Below are positions 33,147-42,995 of a DNA stretch of 64,000 nucleotides, piece by piece. The position numbers and the translations under genes were made by a program. Numbering within the stretch: the first letter of the stretch is position 1; each line of letters begins with the position of its first letter. Origin of the DNA: Hungatella effluvii (GTDB lineage: Bacteria > Bacillota > Clostridia > Lachnospirales > Lachnospiraceae); assembly GCF_003201875.1 (NCBI RefSeq), contig NZ_QJKD01000003.1, forward strand, positions 124,001-188,000. The letters run 5' to 3'. The notes beneath the pieces were generated by a model. The model made no database searches, was not told the origin of the DNA, and saw nothing but the letters and a program-made list of their open reading frames with translations.

Positions 33147-34664
33147 TTACTGTGCGGCCGGAACAGCTACAACGGTCATGCCGTCTGTAAGATTTGCCGC
33201 CGGTGTCTCAACGATCTGCATTCCCTCGGTCAGTTTTCCTTCTTCCGCCGGGATCACTTCCACCTGAATATCACTCTCAACTCCGGTGGTCACAGGGATC
33301 ATATGGGCGATGTTGTCTTCTATCGTTACGATTGCGGTGCTGCCATCCGGCTGCTGAAGCAGAGCGGAAACCGGAACGACCCACGCATCCTCCGCCTTCT
33401 GCAGTTCGATCTTTGCCTTCGCAGTAATGCCTGCAATCAACCGTGTATTCTGGTCAATAATGCGGACCGTCGTCGGGATCACGCGCTCCGTGGAACCGTT
33501 TCCTTTTTCCTCACCAGTCGGGGAAATGGCTGTCACCTCGCCCTTCACAACCTCGCCGTTTAAGATATCCGCGCTGATCTCTACCGGCTGGCCGATCTGG
33601 ACTTTGCCGATGGAATACTCGCTGACATTGATCTTCATCTCCAGAACGTCCAGATTCTCGATAATGAACATCGGCTTGTCGTCATCGGTCTTATCCGCAA
33701 AACGGCCTACCTTACAATTGACCCGGACCACCGTACCGGCAATTGGGCTGGTCACACGCGTATTTTCCAGCAGTTCCTTCTTCTGGTCCAGTTCGAAAGC
33801 CGCATTCTCAATCTGAAGGGAATACGATTCATTGGCCACCGGTCTGCCGTCTTTTAATGTAAATGTCTTTAAATCGCGCTGTGCGTTGTTCAGTGCGTCG
33901 GAAGCTGTCTCCAGCTCCAGCTGGGAGGCGCTTCCTGACTGGAACAGCACATTTGTTCTGTCGTAATTGGCCTTGGCGGCATCGTAATCCTGCTTTGCCT
34001 TGGCATAGCCGTTCTCAGCCTCGATCTGTTTCTCATTATATGTAGTAACTGCAAGGTCATAGGCATTCTGAGCGATATCAACCTCTTTTTTCGCATCCTT
34101 CTCATCCAGAGTGGCGAGCAGCTGGTCCTTTTCCACACGGTCTCCCTCTTTTACCGGGATCTCCAGAATCTCCGCGTGTAAGTTGGATACCACCTCCACA
34201 CTGTCCGTTCCCTCGACGGGACCGCTGACGGAAAGCATCTCCACCACTTCGCCCCTGGTCAGAGGGAATGTGGATGCCATCATCTGGGGCGCCTTGCCCC
34301 CGCCCATCACCTTGGAGGCTCCGAAAATAACCACCACCGCGATGCCGACGCCAACGAGGACTTTTTTCTTGCCGCTCCATTTTTTACGGCGTCCTCTTTC
34401 TCCATTTTTCTTCTTCTTTTTTTTCTTCTTGCCGGAAGTGTCTTCTTCCATGAGCTCTTTCAGTTCTTCGTTAAAATCCTCATCGCTCATCGGTTCTTCC
34501 ATCACCGGTACAGGCTTCGCCCCGCCCCTCCGGTTCCGCTCCGGCTGAACGGTTTTCTCTTCCGCTGCAAATGCCTCAGCATCGGCCACGACATCATCCA
34601 TCTTTACCTGGATATCGTCCGCCTCTTTACCGTCTATTTCCACGTGGTTGAATTCGTCTTTCAT
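33147..34664 (-). CDS. HlyD/RND-type periplasmic-adaptor-like protein (MacA-like)
   Basis: 505 residues. A long cytoplasmic N-terminus of about 110 residues is acidic and then has a run of eight or more lysines (about 78-86). One membrane span (KKVLVGVGIAVVVIFGASKV, about 104-123) follows, then a lipoyl/barrel-sandwich half (VVSNLHAEILEIPVKEGDRV), a coiled-coil hairpin (YNEKQIEAENGYAKAKQDYDAAKA), the second lipoyl half and beta-barrel domains. In Gram-positives such proteins accompany MacB-like exporters. AGGAGG lies about 10 nt before the ATG. Confidence 0.9.
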   Translation of the reverse strand: MKDEFNHVEIDGKEADDIQVKMDDVVADAEAFAAEEKTVQPERNRRGGAKPVPVMEEPMSDEDFNEELKELMEEDTSGKKKKKKKKNGERGRRKKWSGKKKVLVGVGIAVVVIFGASKVMGGGKAPQMMASTFPLTRGEVVEMLSVSGPVEGTDSVEVVSNLHAEILEIPVKEGDRVEKDQLLATLDEKDAKKEVDIAQNAYDLAVTTYNEKQIEAENGYAKAKQDYDAAKANYDRTNVLFQSGSASQLELETASDALNNAQRDLKTFTLKDGRPVANESYSLQIENAAFELDQKKELLENTRVTSPIAGTVVRVNCKVGRFADKTDDDKPMFIIENLDVLEMKINVSEYSIGKVQIGQPVEISADILNGEVVKGEVTAISPTGEEKGNGSTERVIPTTVRIIDQNTRLIAGITAKAKIELQKAEDAWVVPVSALLQQPDGSTAIVTIEDNIAHMIPVTTGVESDIQVEVIPAEEGKLTEGMQIVETPAANLTDGMTVVAVPAAQ

Positions 34665-34707
34665 ACGTCTCTTTCCTCCTGATTAATATCTCGCTCCATT
34701 CTCCCCC

Positions 34708-34737
34708 ATTATAATGGTATCTCATAATCTTTTACAA
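34708..34737 (-). promoter_or_regulatory. Promoter of the MacAB-like operon
   Basis: On the minus strand TTGTAA (34732-34737), 18-nt spacer, TATAAT (34708-34713), about 45 nt before the adaptor start codon. Confidence 0.65.
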
Positions 34738-34817
34738 CAATAAATTCTTATAATTTTCTAAAGTTTTTACCAAATTTACCATTATTTACGTAAAATATAT
34801 TTTATTGTTCTGATAAA

Positions 34818-34851
34818 AAAGAAGAGACCTGCCAGCAGCCCCCTCTTTCTT
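34818..34851 (-). terminator. Terminator of the PAS-GGDEF-EAL gene
   Basis: On the minus strand AAGAAAGAG pairs with CTCTTCTTTTTT, closing a GC-rich loop; a T run follows directly. Confidence 0.7.
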
Positions 34852-34868
34852 AACGTTCGTTAAATAAA

Positions 34869-36551
34869 TCACACATCCCAGAATTTCTTTTCAAAGTCCT
34901 CCAGAAGCAGTGGTTTGGATATGTAATATCCCTGAATGCAGTCGGCCTCCAGGGAACAGACCGTGTCCAGCTCATTCTTCCGTTCCACGCCTTCCACGCA
35001 TACGGAAATCCCCACTCTGTGACAGAGCTGGATAACCGAACCGATAAATGACCGGTTAAATTCATTCTCTTCATCCCCGATGGCGGTAATAAACAGGCGG
35101 TCGATCTTCACGATATCAGCCGGCGACTGGGACAGCATGCCCAGAGAAGAGTATCCGGTTCCAAAATCGTCCATGGCAATCTGTATATTCAAATTCCGCA
35201 GAAGCTTAAAGGCTTCTTTTAACGCCTCCATATCTGTGACGAAACAGCTCTCCGTCAGTTCCAGAACGATGTGGGCGGGCGGAAGATCGTATTGATTCAG
35301 AAGCTGTCTCACGAAATCGATAAACGACTCATCGAGCATCTGCAGATAGGAAATATTTACATTCATAATAAAATCAGGCTGATAGCGGAGCCACTTTTTG
35401 CAGGTGCGCACCGCCTCCTCCAGAACCCATTTTCCGACCGGCACAATCAGGCCGCAGGCTTCCAGGAGCGGTATGAATTCAACCGGTGAAACCACTCCGT
35501 AAGACTCGCAGGACCACCGAAGCAGCGCCTCGGCGCCAGAGACCCGCAGCGTCTCCGAATGCACAAACGGCTGATAGACGAGGTGAAATGATTCCATCCC
35601 GTTCATCACACTGAGCTGAAGACGGCTGGAAAGCTCCAGCGCGCGCCTTCTGGTGTGCATCATATCCTGGGAAAAGAATGTGACCGTATTCTTTCCATTC
35701 TGTTTGGACACCTCGAGAGCGCTTAACGCGCAGGTCAAAAGCTCCTGATAGCCGCTGCCGTCTTTTCCCATTATGGCTACGCCGACGGACACCGTAAGAA
35801 AATACGAGCTGCCGTCGATCTTATGGGGCCGGTTACAGTAAGCGTGTATCTTCTGATACAGCGCCCGCAGTTCCTCTTCCCCCGCGCCGGGATAAACGAT
35901 GGCGAACTCATCGCCGTCAAAGCGGTACATGGCCGCCTCGGAGGGCAGAAGCTGCTGAACGCTCTGCGCAAACTGGCGCAGCACTGCATCACCAAAGATG
36001 TGGCTGTTTAAATCATTAATTCTCACGAAATCGTCCAGTCCCAAAAGCAGGATACCGCCTTCTGCGTTTTCCTCATTTTCAAAAATCCGGTCAACTTCCT
36101 TCTCACACTCCCGGTTGGTAAACAGCCCTGTCGTATAGTCAATCTTGCCCTTGCTGCCGAGATCCGTGACCACTCCGGCAAAAATAACCGGCTCGCCCTC
36201 ATCATTTCTCTTCAGCACACCGCGGCAGCATACCCAGACATACTCTCCCTTTCGGTTAAGCACCTGGTATTCCACGTCGTGCACATCGGTCTCACCGTTC
36301 AGCATCGCCTCGATCGATCTGGAATACCGCTTGAAGTCTTTGGGGTTGATCAGATCCCCCCATACGGAAACGAGTCCCGGCACCAGTCTTCCTTCCAGCT
36401 CGAAATCTTTCTGCATATTCGGGGATACCAGTGCGACATCAGTCTTCATGTTAATAATATAAATATAATTATCCGTGCTTCTGACCAGAGCGCTGTAAAA
36501 CATGCCGGCATCTGCGCCAAACTCGGCAAAAAGTTCATCCTCTGAAGCCAT
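34869..36551 (-). CDS. PAS-GGDEF-EAL cyclic di-GMP protein
   Basis: 560 residues, no membrane span. PAS domain at about 22-130 (NYIYIINMKTDVALVSPNM ... VWVCCRGVLKRNDEGEPVIFAGVVTDLG), GGDEF domain with RFDGDEFAI (about residue 213, the first Gly replaced by Asp), EAL domain with AEALLRW (about 340), ELTESCF, DDFGTGYSSLGML and CVEGVE. The EAL motifs are complete, so phosphodiesterase activity is likely; cyclase activity is uncertain. Two direct repeats TGATGTTTTC (36624-36633 and 36638-36647) lie upstream of the gene and might be a regulator site. Confidence 0.9.
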   Translation of the reverse strand: MASEDELFAEFGADAGMFYSALVRSTDNYIYIINMKTDVALVSPNMQKDFELEGRLVPGLVSVWGDLINPKDFKRYSRSIEAMLNGETDVHDVEYQVLNRKGEYVWVCCRGVLKRNDEGEPVIFAGVVTDLGSKGKIDYTTGLFTNRECEKEVDRIFENEENAEGGILLLGLDDFVRINDLNSHIFGDAVLRQFAQSVQQLLPSEAAMYRFDGDEFAIVYPGAGEEELRALYQKIHAYCNRPHKIDGSSYFLTVSVGVAIMGKDGSGYQELLTCALSALEVSKQNGKNTVTFFSQDMMHTRRRALELSSRLQLSVMNGMESFHLVYQPFVHSETLRVSGAEALLRWSCESYGVVSPVEFIPLLEACGLIVPVGKWVLEEAVRTCKKWLRYQPDFIMNVNISYLQMLDESFIDFVRQLLNQYDLPPAHIVLELTESCFVTDMEALKEAFKLLRNLNIQIAMDDFGTGYSSLGMLSQSPADIVKIDRLFITAIGDEENEFNRSFIGSVIQLCHRVGISVCVEGVERKNELDTVCSLEADCIQGYYISKPLLLEDFEKKFWDV

Positions 36552-36660
36552 TGTTTCCCCTTCTTCCTGTGTACGGTTTCCTTATATGATCTCTTTATGA
36601 TTATACTGTAGGGTGTTCTCTGTGATGTTTTCTATATGATGTTTTCCAAACGGGCTGTTT

Positions 36661-37392
36661 TTACTTTTTCTGCGCTGCTATAATCAGCATCATCGGCCGC
36701 CTCATCTCATCCTTCATCCCCGGAATGTCCATCATCTCTTCCGGCGGCTGAGGTTCGATGATATTCTTAAACGCGAATCCGTTGACCAGCAGAGTATTCA
36801 AATATGTGGTCAGTGTCCGGTGGTATTTGGTCACGTGTTCGCCAAGGAATACTGCAGCCCGCTCACCTTCATAATAGTAGCGGTCCACTGGGAAATGAAG
36901 AATCTTCCCCTCTTCGTCATAATACCAGTCCTGATCCCCGCGGGAGGTAAACACCGGATGTTCCACAGAAAATACAAATGCTCCCTCCGGAGCCATCCAA
37001 CTGCTTATCTTTCGGACAAGCGGCTTAAAGTCCCTGACATAATGAAACGCCAGCGAGCTGATCACGATGTCAAAGGATCCGTCTGGGAAATCCAGTTCCT
37101 CCATGGCACTGCAGCGGTATTCAATCACCTCATGACTATTTTTCAGTTTGGCAGCGATCAGCATCTTCTCGGAAATATCTGTTCCCAGAACGTACCGCGC
37201 TCCATTCTGAGCGGCATACAGACAGTGCCAGCCATAACCGCAGCCCAGATCCAGAACCCGTTTCCCGTTAAATTCAGGGAGAACTTTCTGTAACTCAGAC
37301 CACTCTCCGGCCCCTTTTAAGCCCTGCTTCGAGCGTTCCATCTCGCTGTATTTCTTAAAAAATGACTCATCATCGTATTTATTTTCCTTCAC
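36661..37392 (-). CDS. Class I SAM-dependent methyltransferase
   Basis: 243 residues with the SAM-binding motif I VLDLGCGYGWHCLYAA (about 46-61), an acidic residue in VLGTDISEKML, and FDIVISSLAFHYV as the motif IV region. It resembles small-molecule methyltransferases of the UbiE/Methyltransf_11 type; the substrate is unknown. GTG start with AGGAAAG about 6-9 nt upstream. It stands alone between the GGDEF/EAL gene and the hydrolase gene; the roughly 270 bp upstream hold the 37591-37656 terminator and AT-rich sequence, with no other gene seen. Confidence 0.88.
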   Translation of the reverse strand: MKENKYDDESFFKKYSEMERSKQGLKGAGEWSELQKVLPEFNGKRVLDLGCGYGWHCLYAAQNGARYVLGTDISEKMLIAAKLKNSHEVIEYRCSAMEELDFPDGSFDIVISSLAFHYVRDFKPLVRKISSWMAPEGAFVFSVEHPVFTSRGDQDWYYDEEGKILHFPVDRYYYEGERAAVFLGEHVTKYHRTLTTYLNTLLVNGFAFKNIIEPQPPEEMMDIPGMKDEMRRPMMLIIAAQKK

Positions 37393-37590
37393 AGTCCGCT
37401 TTCCTGCCTTTCTGCCATGCTGTCCTTTTTTGTCCCGGTCTGTTTAACAAAGCTCCAGGACATACTATGGTTGCTCTATTTTACCATATTTGTATTAATT
37501 TTACTATCAAAAGATTTTTCTGCCTGGCTGTGATCTTTTTATAACCTTCCCGCTTTCTTATCCATCTTTTATATAGAAGAAAATAAAAAA

Positions 37591-37656
37591 AGAGGTGCCA
37601 GAAAAGCCAGTTTCAGACCTTAAAATACATCTGTTTCTGACTTTCGGGCCACTCTC
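37591..37656 (-). terminator. Terminator of the Opp-type operon
   Basis: On the minus strand AGAGTGGCC pairs with GGCACCTCT around a loop holding a second dyad (GTCAGAAACAGA / TCTGAAACTGGC), followed by T7. Confidence 0.75.
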
Positions 37657-37665
37657 ATAAATCTT

Positions 37666-38904
37666 TTAATCCCGATTATAGCAATACTCCTCTTCCACAA
37701 TCCTCCCCGTCCCACTGTCTCTCCGGAACTGTCTGAAGAAGTCCCACAGCAGCTCCGCCATGAGAACCGGCGGCCAGTGGGGATTATTTTCCACCGCAAC
37801 ATAGCGGAACGCGTTAATGCTATCCCGGTTCCAGATATTCAGCGTGTAGTATTTATAACCATAGTGCCAGGCAATCTCCTCTTTATCCCCATAGAATCCC
37901 AGGACGTGGTGGAGCTCGTCTTCCGGTGTATTTTGATAGGAAATGCACGTCTTAGCGTCTCTTGGTTCGCAGTTCAGGGTATCCATGCGCATGTTCAGCC
38001 GACGGATCATCCATTCGTGCTTGTCCTCGCCCTCAGGCGGAACCGGCATATCGCTGAATCTTCGGCGGCCGCCGTGAATCCGGGTAGGGTCCTTCGAGTC
38101 GTCGCGCCGGTCATCCAGATATGTCTCCCCACTGCATTCTCTCCCCCAGTCCTTTCTCGGCTTCCAGTCATTGACCGGAACGAAGCTGGAGGCCTCGCAC
38201 ACGCCTACCACCTGCATGAGGGGTACCAGGGCGTCCTTTAAGTTCTGTATTTCCTCCGGTGTGTAGGGGACGTTGAAATTATCGTATTCCCTGTAGATAT
38301 CATTGCCGCAGGGTCCCACTGCCGTCAGCTTCTGCGGAATTCGGAAATAGGTGGAGGTAACCTGGTAACCGCCCTGGGAATAGCCGCAGAGATAGACGCG
38401 CTCCCGATCCAGGGGGTATTTCCGGCCGATGAAATCCAGCACGCGCTCAAAATTCTCCCAGTTGGTATTCTGCAAATAGGCCACCATGAATTTATCTCTC
38501 CCCGCCAGCTCGGCAAAGCCAAGGGAAAATTCCTCACACTCAATGGAATTGCCGCCGCCGTGGTTATAGAAGACGATCGGATATTTCTTCTTTCTGCCTT
38601 CCTCTGTCTCCATTTCCAGAGGTGTCAGGATCACCCAGCGGGCGTAGTAATCATCACCGTCGTACATCTCTTTCTTTAGGCCGCAGGCCCTGTAATACTC
38701 CATTGCGGCCTCGCCCATGGCGTCGTGTTCGTATTTAAAACGGAGCTGCATCCGTCTGGCGCATTCTTCCCCGTATGGACTGTCAATCATGCTGTCAATA
38801 TCCGCGCTGCCGTTATGGGCGGTATGGAAATATTCCAGCACTCTGGCAAACTTCTCCCCTGTCTCCGGATTCGTCTCCGGAGACCAATAATCTCTTCGAT
38901 TCAT
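37666..38904 (-). CDS. Alpha/beta-hydrolase (esterase-like), last gene of the importer operon
   Basis: About 412 residues from ATG 38904 (MNRRDYWSPETNPETG), with GAGGAGG 6-9 nt upstream; a longer upstream frame reads through the MFS gene and is rejected. The serine nucleophile elbow is GYSQGGYQ (about residue 180), with an oxyanion-type segment FYNHGGGNS before it. No signal peptide is seen, so it acts in the cytoplasm. The fold matches esterase/depolymerase-type hydrolases; the substrate is unknown. The start overlaps the MFS stop codon (TGATG), so it is coupled to transport and probably processes the imported compound (inference). Confidence 0.82.
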   Translation of the reverse strand: MNRRDYWSPETNPETGEKFARVLEYFHTAHNGSADIDSMIDSPYGEECARRMQLRFKYEHDAMGEAAMEYYRACGLKKEMYDGDDYYARWVILTPLEMETEEGRKKKYPIVFYNHGGGNSIECEEFSLGFAELAGRDKFMVAYLQNTNWENFERVLDFIGRKYPLDRERVYLCGYSQGGYQVTSTYFRIPQKLTAVGPCGNDIYREYDNFNVPYTPEEIQNLKDALVPLMQVVGVCEASSFVPVNDWKPRKDWGRECSGETYLDDRRDDSKDPTRIHGGRRRFSDMPVPPEGEDKHEWMIRRLNMRMDTLNCEPRDAKTCISYQNTPEDELHHVLGFYGDKEEIAWHYGYKYYTLNIWNRDSINAFRYVAVENNPHWPPVLMAELLWDFFRQFRRDSGTGRIVEEEYCYNRD

Positions 38905-40124
38905 CAAACTGCCTCCTCTTTCGCCTGACCGGCTGAATGAATTCTGTTTCGGAACACGAGCACAATAAGCAGTGCCAATGCTACCGGGATGATCATGATT
39001 CTCCACATGGCCGCATAGCCGAAACGGCCTGCAAGAGATCCCGCAATCAGCGGTCCCACCAGGTTTCCGAGATCCTGGCCAATGTAGTTGGTGGAGCTGC
39101 CGGCTCCCCGCTTTTCCTTTGGTACACATTTCATGCACAGCGTCTGTACCGACGGCTGGCAGGCGCCGTATCCGAACGCCGAGACAAAGGCCGCCAGCAA
39201 AAACATCCAGATATTGGTTGCGAAGCTGATCAGTAAAAATGCCAGTGCAAAGAAGAACATGGCGGGAATAAAGATCTTTACCAGACCGTGTTTATCGCCG
39301 AATCTGCCGATCACCGGTCTGGTCACCAGGAGCGTCACGGCATAGACTGTGAAGAAGTACCCGATGTTCATGCCGCATCCCCTTTCCTCCGCGTAAATGA
39401 CGAGGAAGGTTGTGATGTTGTAATAAACCATGCAGAGCAAAAACATCAGCACGGCGGGGAGTATCGCCTCCTTGGCGATAATGCTGTCCAGGGAAATACT
39501 GTACCGTTTTACGGCTTTGACGTGCTTGTTGCGGATCCGGCTGGCCGCCACCGCCGCCAGGCACATGGTAACCGCGCCGATCATAAACGTGTAATGGTAG
39601 CCGATCGTTCTGGACAGCGACAAACCGATGGTGGGCCCTATGGACTGACAGATCACCTGGGCCAGGGAAAAATAGGATATACCGGTTCCCAGACGGTCCG
39701 GAGGCAGCGTGTCCGTGGCCAGCGCCAGACAACACGTGGCCGAGAACGCCTGCCCGGCCCCCTGAAGCAGCCTGCTGGCCAGAAGCACCGGGATGGACCC
39801 GGAAAAGCTGTATCCGGCATAGGACGCCGCCATGACCAGCATGGCGCATACCAGAATATACCGTTTGTTAAACGTATCAATGGCAGGCGCTGCAAAGATC
39901 TTGAAGATCAGCGCCGTGTAAGCAAACGCGCTGGTCACCAGACCCACGATGATGGGCGCGGCTCCCAGATGGTTGGCGTACTTCGCCACCAGGGTATTCA
40001 TCATCTGCTGCCCCATGAACATCAGCATATTGGCGATAAATACACTGATAAAGGAGGCGTTCCATATTTTATCAGGGACCTTTTCTTCTGTTTTGCCTGT
40101 TTTCAGTGCTATACTACTGCTCAT
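38904..40124 (-). CDS. Major facilitator superfamily transporter
   Basis: About 406 residues with 12 membrane segments, from MSSSIALKTGKTEEKVPD (AAGGAGGAG about 7 nt upstream of ATG 40124). The MFS motif between helices 2 and 3 appears as a divergent DTFNKRYIL, and RFGDKHGLVKI lies between helices 8 and 9. It resembles MFS members of the drug/metabolite group. Its place inside an Opp-type operon, coupled to a hydrolase, suggests export of a product or uptake of a related compound. Confidence 0.87.
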   Translation of the reverse strand: MSSSIALKTGKTEEKVPDKIWNASFISVFIANMLMFMGQQMMNTLVAKYANHLGAAPIIVGLVTSAFAYTALIFKIFAAPAIDTFNKRYILVCAMLVMAASYAGYSFSGSIPVLLASRLLQGAGQAFSATCCLALATDTLPPDRLGTGISYFSLAQVICQSIGPTIGLSLSRTIGYHYTFMIGAVTMCLAAVAASRIRNKHVKAVKRYSISLDSIIAKEAILPAVLMFLLCMVYYNITTFLVIYAEERGCGMNIGYFFTVYAVTLLVTRPVIGRFGDKHGLVKIFIPAMFFFALAFLLISFATNIWMFLLAAFVSAFGYGACQPSVQTLCMKCVPKEKRGAGSSTNYIGQDLGNLVGPLIAGSLAGRFGYAAMWRIMIIPVALALLIVLVFRNRIHSAGQAKEEAV

Positions 40125-40152
40125 TTCAAGTCTCCTCCTTCTGCCGGTAACG

Positions 40153-41112
40153 TTAAAGACCATTGATTTCTCCGGCGCGGCAGCAGGAAACGAAATGGTT
40201 TGGCAGCAGTTCCTCCAGATGCTGCGGCTCGTGGCATTTGCCGCACACGTAGGGGCAGCGGGAGGCGAATCTGCAGCCTGGTTTCGGATTGACTGGGGAA
40301 GTGATCTCCCCTTTTAAGATGATCCGCTCTCTCTTCGCATGGATATCCACCGACGGAATCGCGGAGAGCAGCGCCTTAGAATACGGGTGCAGCTGCTTTT
40401 CAAACAGCTCTTTCGAGGGCGCCGTCTCCACCAGCTGGCCTAAATACATGACGCAGATATCATGGGAAATATGGCGTACGACCGATAAGTCGTGAGTAAT
40501 AAACATGTAGGTCAGATGGTATTCATCCTGTAAATCCATGAGCAGATTCAGAATCTGCGCCTGAATGGACACATCCAGGGCGGATACCGGCTCGTCGCAT
40601 ACCACAAACTTCGGATTTAGGGCCAGCGCCCGGCCGATTCCTACACGCTGGCGGCGTCCGCCGTCCAATTCATGGGGATATGCATTTCTGAGACGCTCTT
40701 CTATTCCCACCAGATCCATGAGCCGGACGGTCTCCGCCTCCAAGGAGCCTCTGTCCGAGAAACGCTTCGACAGAATCAGCGGTTCCTGGATAATGGCTTT
40801 TACTGTCATACGCGGGTTTAAGGAGGCGTACGGATCCTGGAAAATGATCTGCATTTTCTCTCTGAGCCGCATCAGCTCCTTATCCTTCACCTTTGTCACG
40901 TCTTTTCCCTCGAAGTAAATCGAGCCCTCCGTGCTCTGCAGAAGATGGATCATCGTCCGCCCCAGAGTGGATTTGCCGCAGCCGGACTCGCCGACCACGC
41001 CCATGGTGCGGCCCGGCATAATTTTGAAGGATACATCGTCCACCGCATGTACTTTTCCTTTTGGAGAATCAAAATGTTTTTTTAAATTTCGTGCTTCGAT
41101 CAACGCTTCCAT
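40153..41112 (-). CDS. Opp/Dpp-type ABC transporter ATP-binding protein (OppF-like)
   Basis: About 319 residues from ATG 41112 with AAGGAGG 6 nt upstream. Walker A GESGCGKST, Q-loop FQDPYASLNP, a signature written DGGRRQRVGIGRAL (the first Ser is Asp), Walker B FVVCDEPVSALD. The C-terminal oligopeptide-transporter domain carries FASRCPYVCGKC with the Fe-S-type Cys cluster seen in OppD/F. It pairs with the ATPase at 41114-42115, from which it is separated by 1 nt. Confidence 0.93.
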   Translation of the reverse strand: MEALIEARNLKKHFDSPKGKVHAVDDVSFKIMPGRTMGVVGESGCGKSTLGRTMIHLLQSTEGSIYFEGKDVTKVKDKELMRLREKMQIIFQDPYASLNPRMTVKAIIQEPLILSKRFSDRGSLEAETVRLMDLVGIEERLRNAYPHELDGGRRQRVGIGRALALNPKFVVCDEPVSALDVSIQAQILNLLMDLQDEYHLTYMFITHDLSVVRHISHDICVMYLGQLVETAPSKELFEKQLHPYSKALLSAIPSVDIHAKRERIILKGEITSPVNPKPGCRFASRCPYVCGKCHEPQHLEELLPNHFVSCCRAGEINGL

Positions 41113-41113
41113 G

Positions 41114-42115
41114 TCAATCCTCCTTTTTCTGAACAGCACCGGCTTTTAAACAGCGCGTCAAGTGGCCCGGTTCCAATTCACGCAAGGGAACCGTATGTTT
41201 TCTGCATTCTTCCGTGGCATGGGGGCATCTTGGGTGAAACGAACAGCCTTCGGGCAGATGGACGGGATCCGGCGGCAGGCCCTCGATGGGATTCAGCCTG
41301 CGGACTTCCTTGCTCAAATCCGGCAGCGCGCCAAAAAGCCCCTGCGTATAAGGATGGGAAGGATTGCCGTAAACGGCTTCCTTCGATCCGTACTCAATGA
41401 TCTCTCCCGCATAGACCACCGCTACGTCGTCCGCCACGTCGGCGACGACTCCCAGGTCGTGGGTGATCATGATCATGGCCGTATTCATCTTGTCTCTCAG
41501 CGCCTTGATCATCTCCAGCACCTGGGCCTGAATCGTCACATCCAGAGCCGTGGTCGGCTCGTCCGCCAGCAGCAGATCAGGGCTGCAGGCCAGCGCCATG
41601 GCTATGACCACCCGCTGCTTCATTCCGCCTGAAAACTGGTGCGGGTAATCGTTTACGCGGTCATCCGAGATGCCTACCATGTTCAGCATGTCGCAGGCAC
41701 GGTTTAAGGCTTCCGCCCGGCTTATCTTCTGATGCTGCCGGATTCCCTCGGCGATCTGCTCTCCCACCCGTTTGACCGGGTTAAGCGCTGTCATAGGGTC
41801 CTGAAAGATCATGGATATCTTATTTCCCCTGACCTTCCGCATCTCGTCCTCTTTCAGCTGCAGCAAATCCACGCCGTCTAAATACACGCTTCCGGACGGC
41901 ACTCTGGCAGGCGGATCGGGAAGGACGCGCAAAATTGCCTTTGCGATGGAAGTCTTGCCGGCTCCCGTCTCTCCAACCAGCGCCAGCGTCTTTCCCCTTT
42001 CCAGATGAAAGGAGACGCTGCTCACCGCATGTACGACTTCTCCCTCCATCGTATATTCCACGACCAGATCCTTTACCGACAGGAAGGAATCTGTTTCGAT
42101 CTTTTCATTTTTCAT
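41114..42115 (-). CDS. Opp/Dpp-type ABC transporter ATP-binding protein (OppD-like)
   Basis: 333 residues: Walker [11 protein letters not shown]-loop [10 protein letters not shown], signature [15 protein letters not shown], Walker [13 protein letters not shown], switch His in MITHDLG. The C-terminal domain has [14 protein letters not shown], again an Opp-type Cys cluster. It supplies energy to the two permeases just upstream. The order binding protein, permease, permease, ATPase, ATPase is the standard Opp/Dpp layout. Confidence 0.95.
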   Translation of the reverse strand: MKNEKIETDSFLSVKDLVVEYTMEGEVVHAVSSVSFHLERGKTLALVGETGAGKTSIAKAILRVLPDPPARVPSGSVYLDGVDLLQLKEDEMRKVRGNKISMIFQDPMTALNPVKRVGEQIAEGIRQHQKISRAEALNRACDMLNMVGISDDRVNDYPHQFSGGMKQRVVIAMALACSPDLLLADEPTTALDVTIQAQVLEMIKALRDKMNTAMIMITHDLGVVADVADDVAVVYAGEIIEYGSKEAVYGNPSHPYTQGLFGALPDLSKEVRRLNPIEGLPPDPVHLPEGCSFHPRCPHATEECRKHTVPLRELEPGHLTRCLKAGAVQKKED

Positions 42116-42137
42116 ATAAACACCTCTTTGTTATGAG

Positions 42138-42995
42138 TTACTTATTCAGCTTCGGATCAAGCGCATCACGGACCGCGTCCCCGATCAGGTTAAACGACAT
42201 GACGACAATCATGATAAATACGCCGGGACAGATCATCAGATACGGGTACTGCCGCACATAGGATCTGGCGTCGGACAGCATGGCTCCCCACTCCGGAAGC
42301 GGCGGCTGAACGCCGAGACCGATATAGCTTAATGTCGCCGAGACGATCAGGCCGCCGGCGATTGCCAGGGTGCAGTGGACGATGAACGGCGTGATCGCAT
42401 TGGGGATGACGTGCCGGAAGATGATTCTCGCATTTCTGCAGTTGATGGACTCCGCCGCCTCTATGTATTCCAGTCCGCGGATGGCCAGGATGTTGGCGCG
42501 GATCGTCCTGGCAAAGTTAGGGATACCTGCAATTCCTACCGCCAAAACCGTCTTAAAGAACCCGGCTCCCAGAACGGAGGACACGCAGATGGCCATGAGC
42601 ACCTGGGGAATGGAGTGGAATATATCCAGGAAACGCATGATTAAGTTATCCACCTTTCCTCCGAAGAACCCGGCGATGGAGCCCAGGATCAGTCCGCCGG
42701 TTCCCGAGATGGCCACGGAGACGATACCGACCGAAAGGGAGAAGCGTCCGCCGTATAAGATTCTCGAAAGCATATCTCTGCCCATGGAATCCGTTCCCAG
42801 CCAGTGATCCCTCGAAGGCGGGGCAAAGGCATTCTGCAGATTCATTTCCGCGTAGTTATAGCGGCAGATATAGGGGGCCAGGATGGCCAGGACCGCCAGG
42901 ATAATCAGAATGGACAGGCCGAACATGGCTTCTTTCCGCTTTACCATTCTTCTCAAAAAGATCGAAAACATGGATTCACTCTTTATTTTTCCCAT
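42138..42995 (-). CDS. Opp/Dpp-type ABC transporter permease (OppC-like)
   Basis: About 285 residues from ATG 42995 (MGKIKSESMFSIFLRRM), which has GAGGAG 8 nt upstream and overlaps the end of the OppB-like gene by 20 bp. It has six membrane segments, the OppC N-terminal domain (YAEMNLQNAFAPPSRDHWLGTD) and the EAA loop (EAAESINCRNARIIFRHVIPN). It forms the importer channel with the 42976-43944 permease. Confidence 0.94.
   Translation of the reverse strand: MGKIKSESMFSIFLRRMVKRKEAMFGLSILIILAVLAILAPYICRYNYAEMNLQNAFAPPSRDHWLGTDSMGRDMLSRILYGGRFSLSVGIVSVAISGTGGLILGSIAGFFGGKVDNLIMRFLDIFHSIPQVLMAICVSSVLGAGFFKTVLAVGIAGIPNFARTIRANILAIRGLEYIEAAESINCRNARIIFRHVIPNAITPFIVHCTLAIAGGLIVSATLSYIGLGVQPPLPEWGAMLSDARSYVRQYPYLMICPGVFIMIVVMSFNLIGDAVRDALDPKLNK

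Noticed and set aside
40125..40163. Longer N-terminus for the MFS transporter
   Set aside because: The extra residues are not family-like, and the AAGGAGGAG site sits directly before ATG 40124.
39288..40166. 292-residue open frame on the plus strand opposite the MFS gene
   Set aside because: It is antisense to a clear MFS transporter, has no ribosome site, and its sequence is rich in His, Gln and Arg as expected for a shadow frame.
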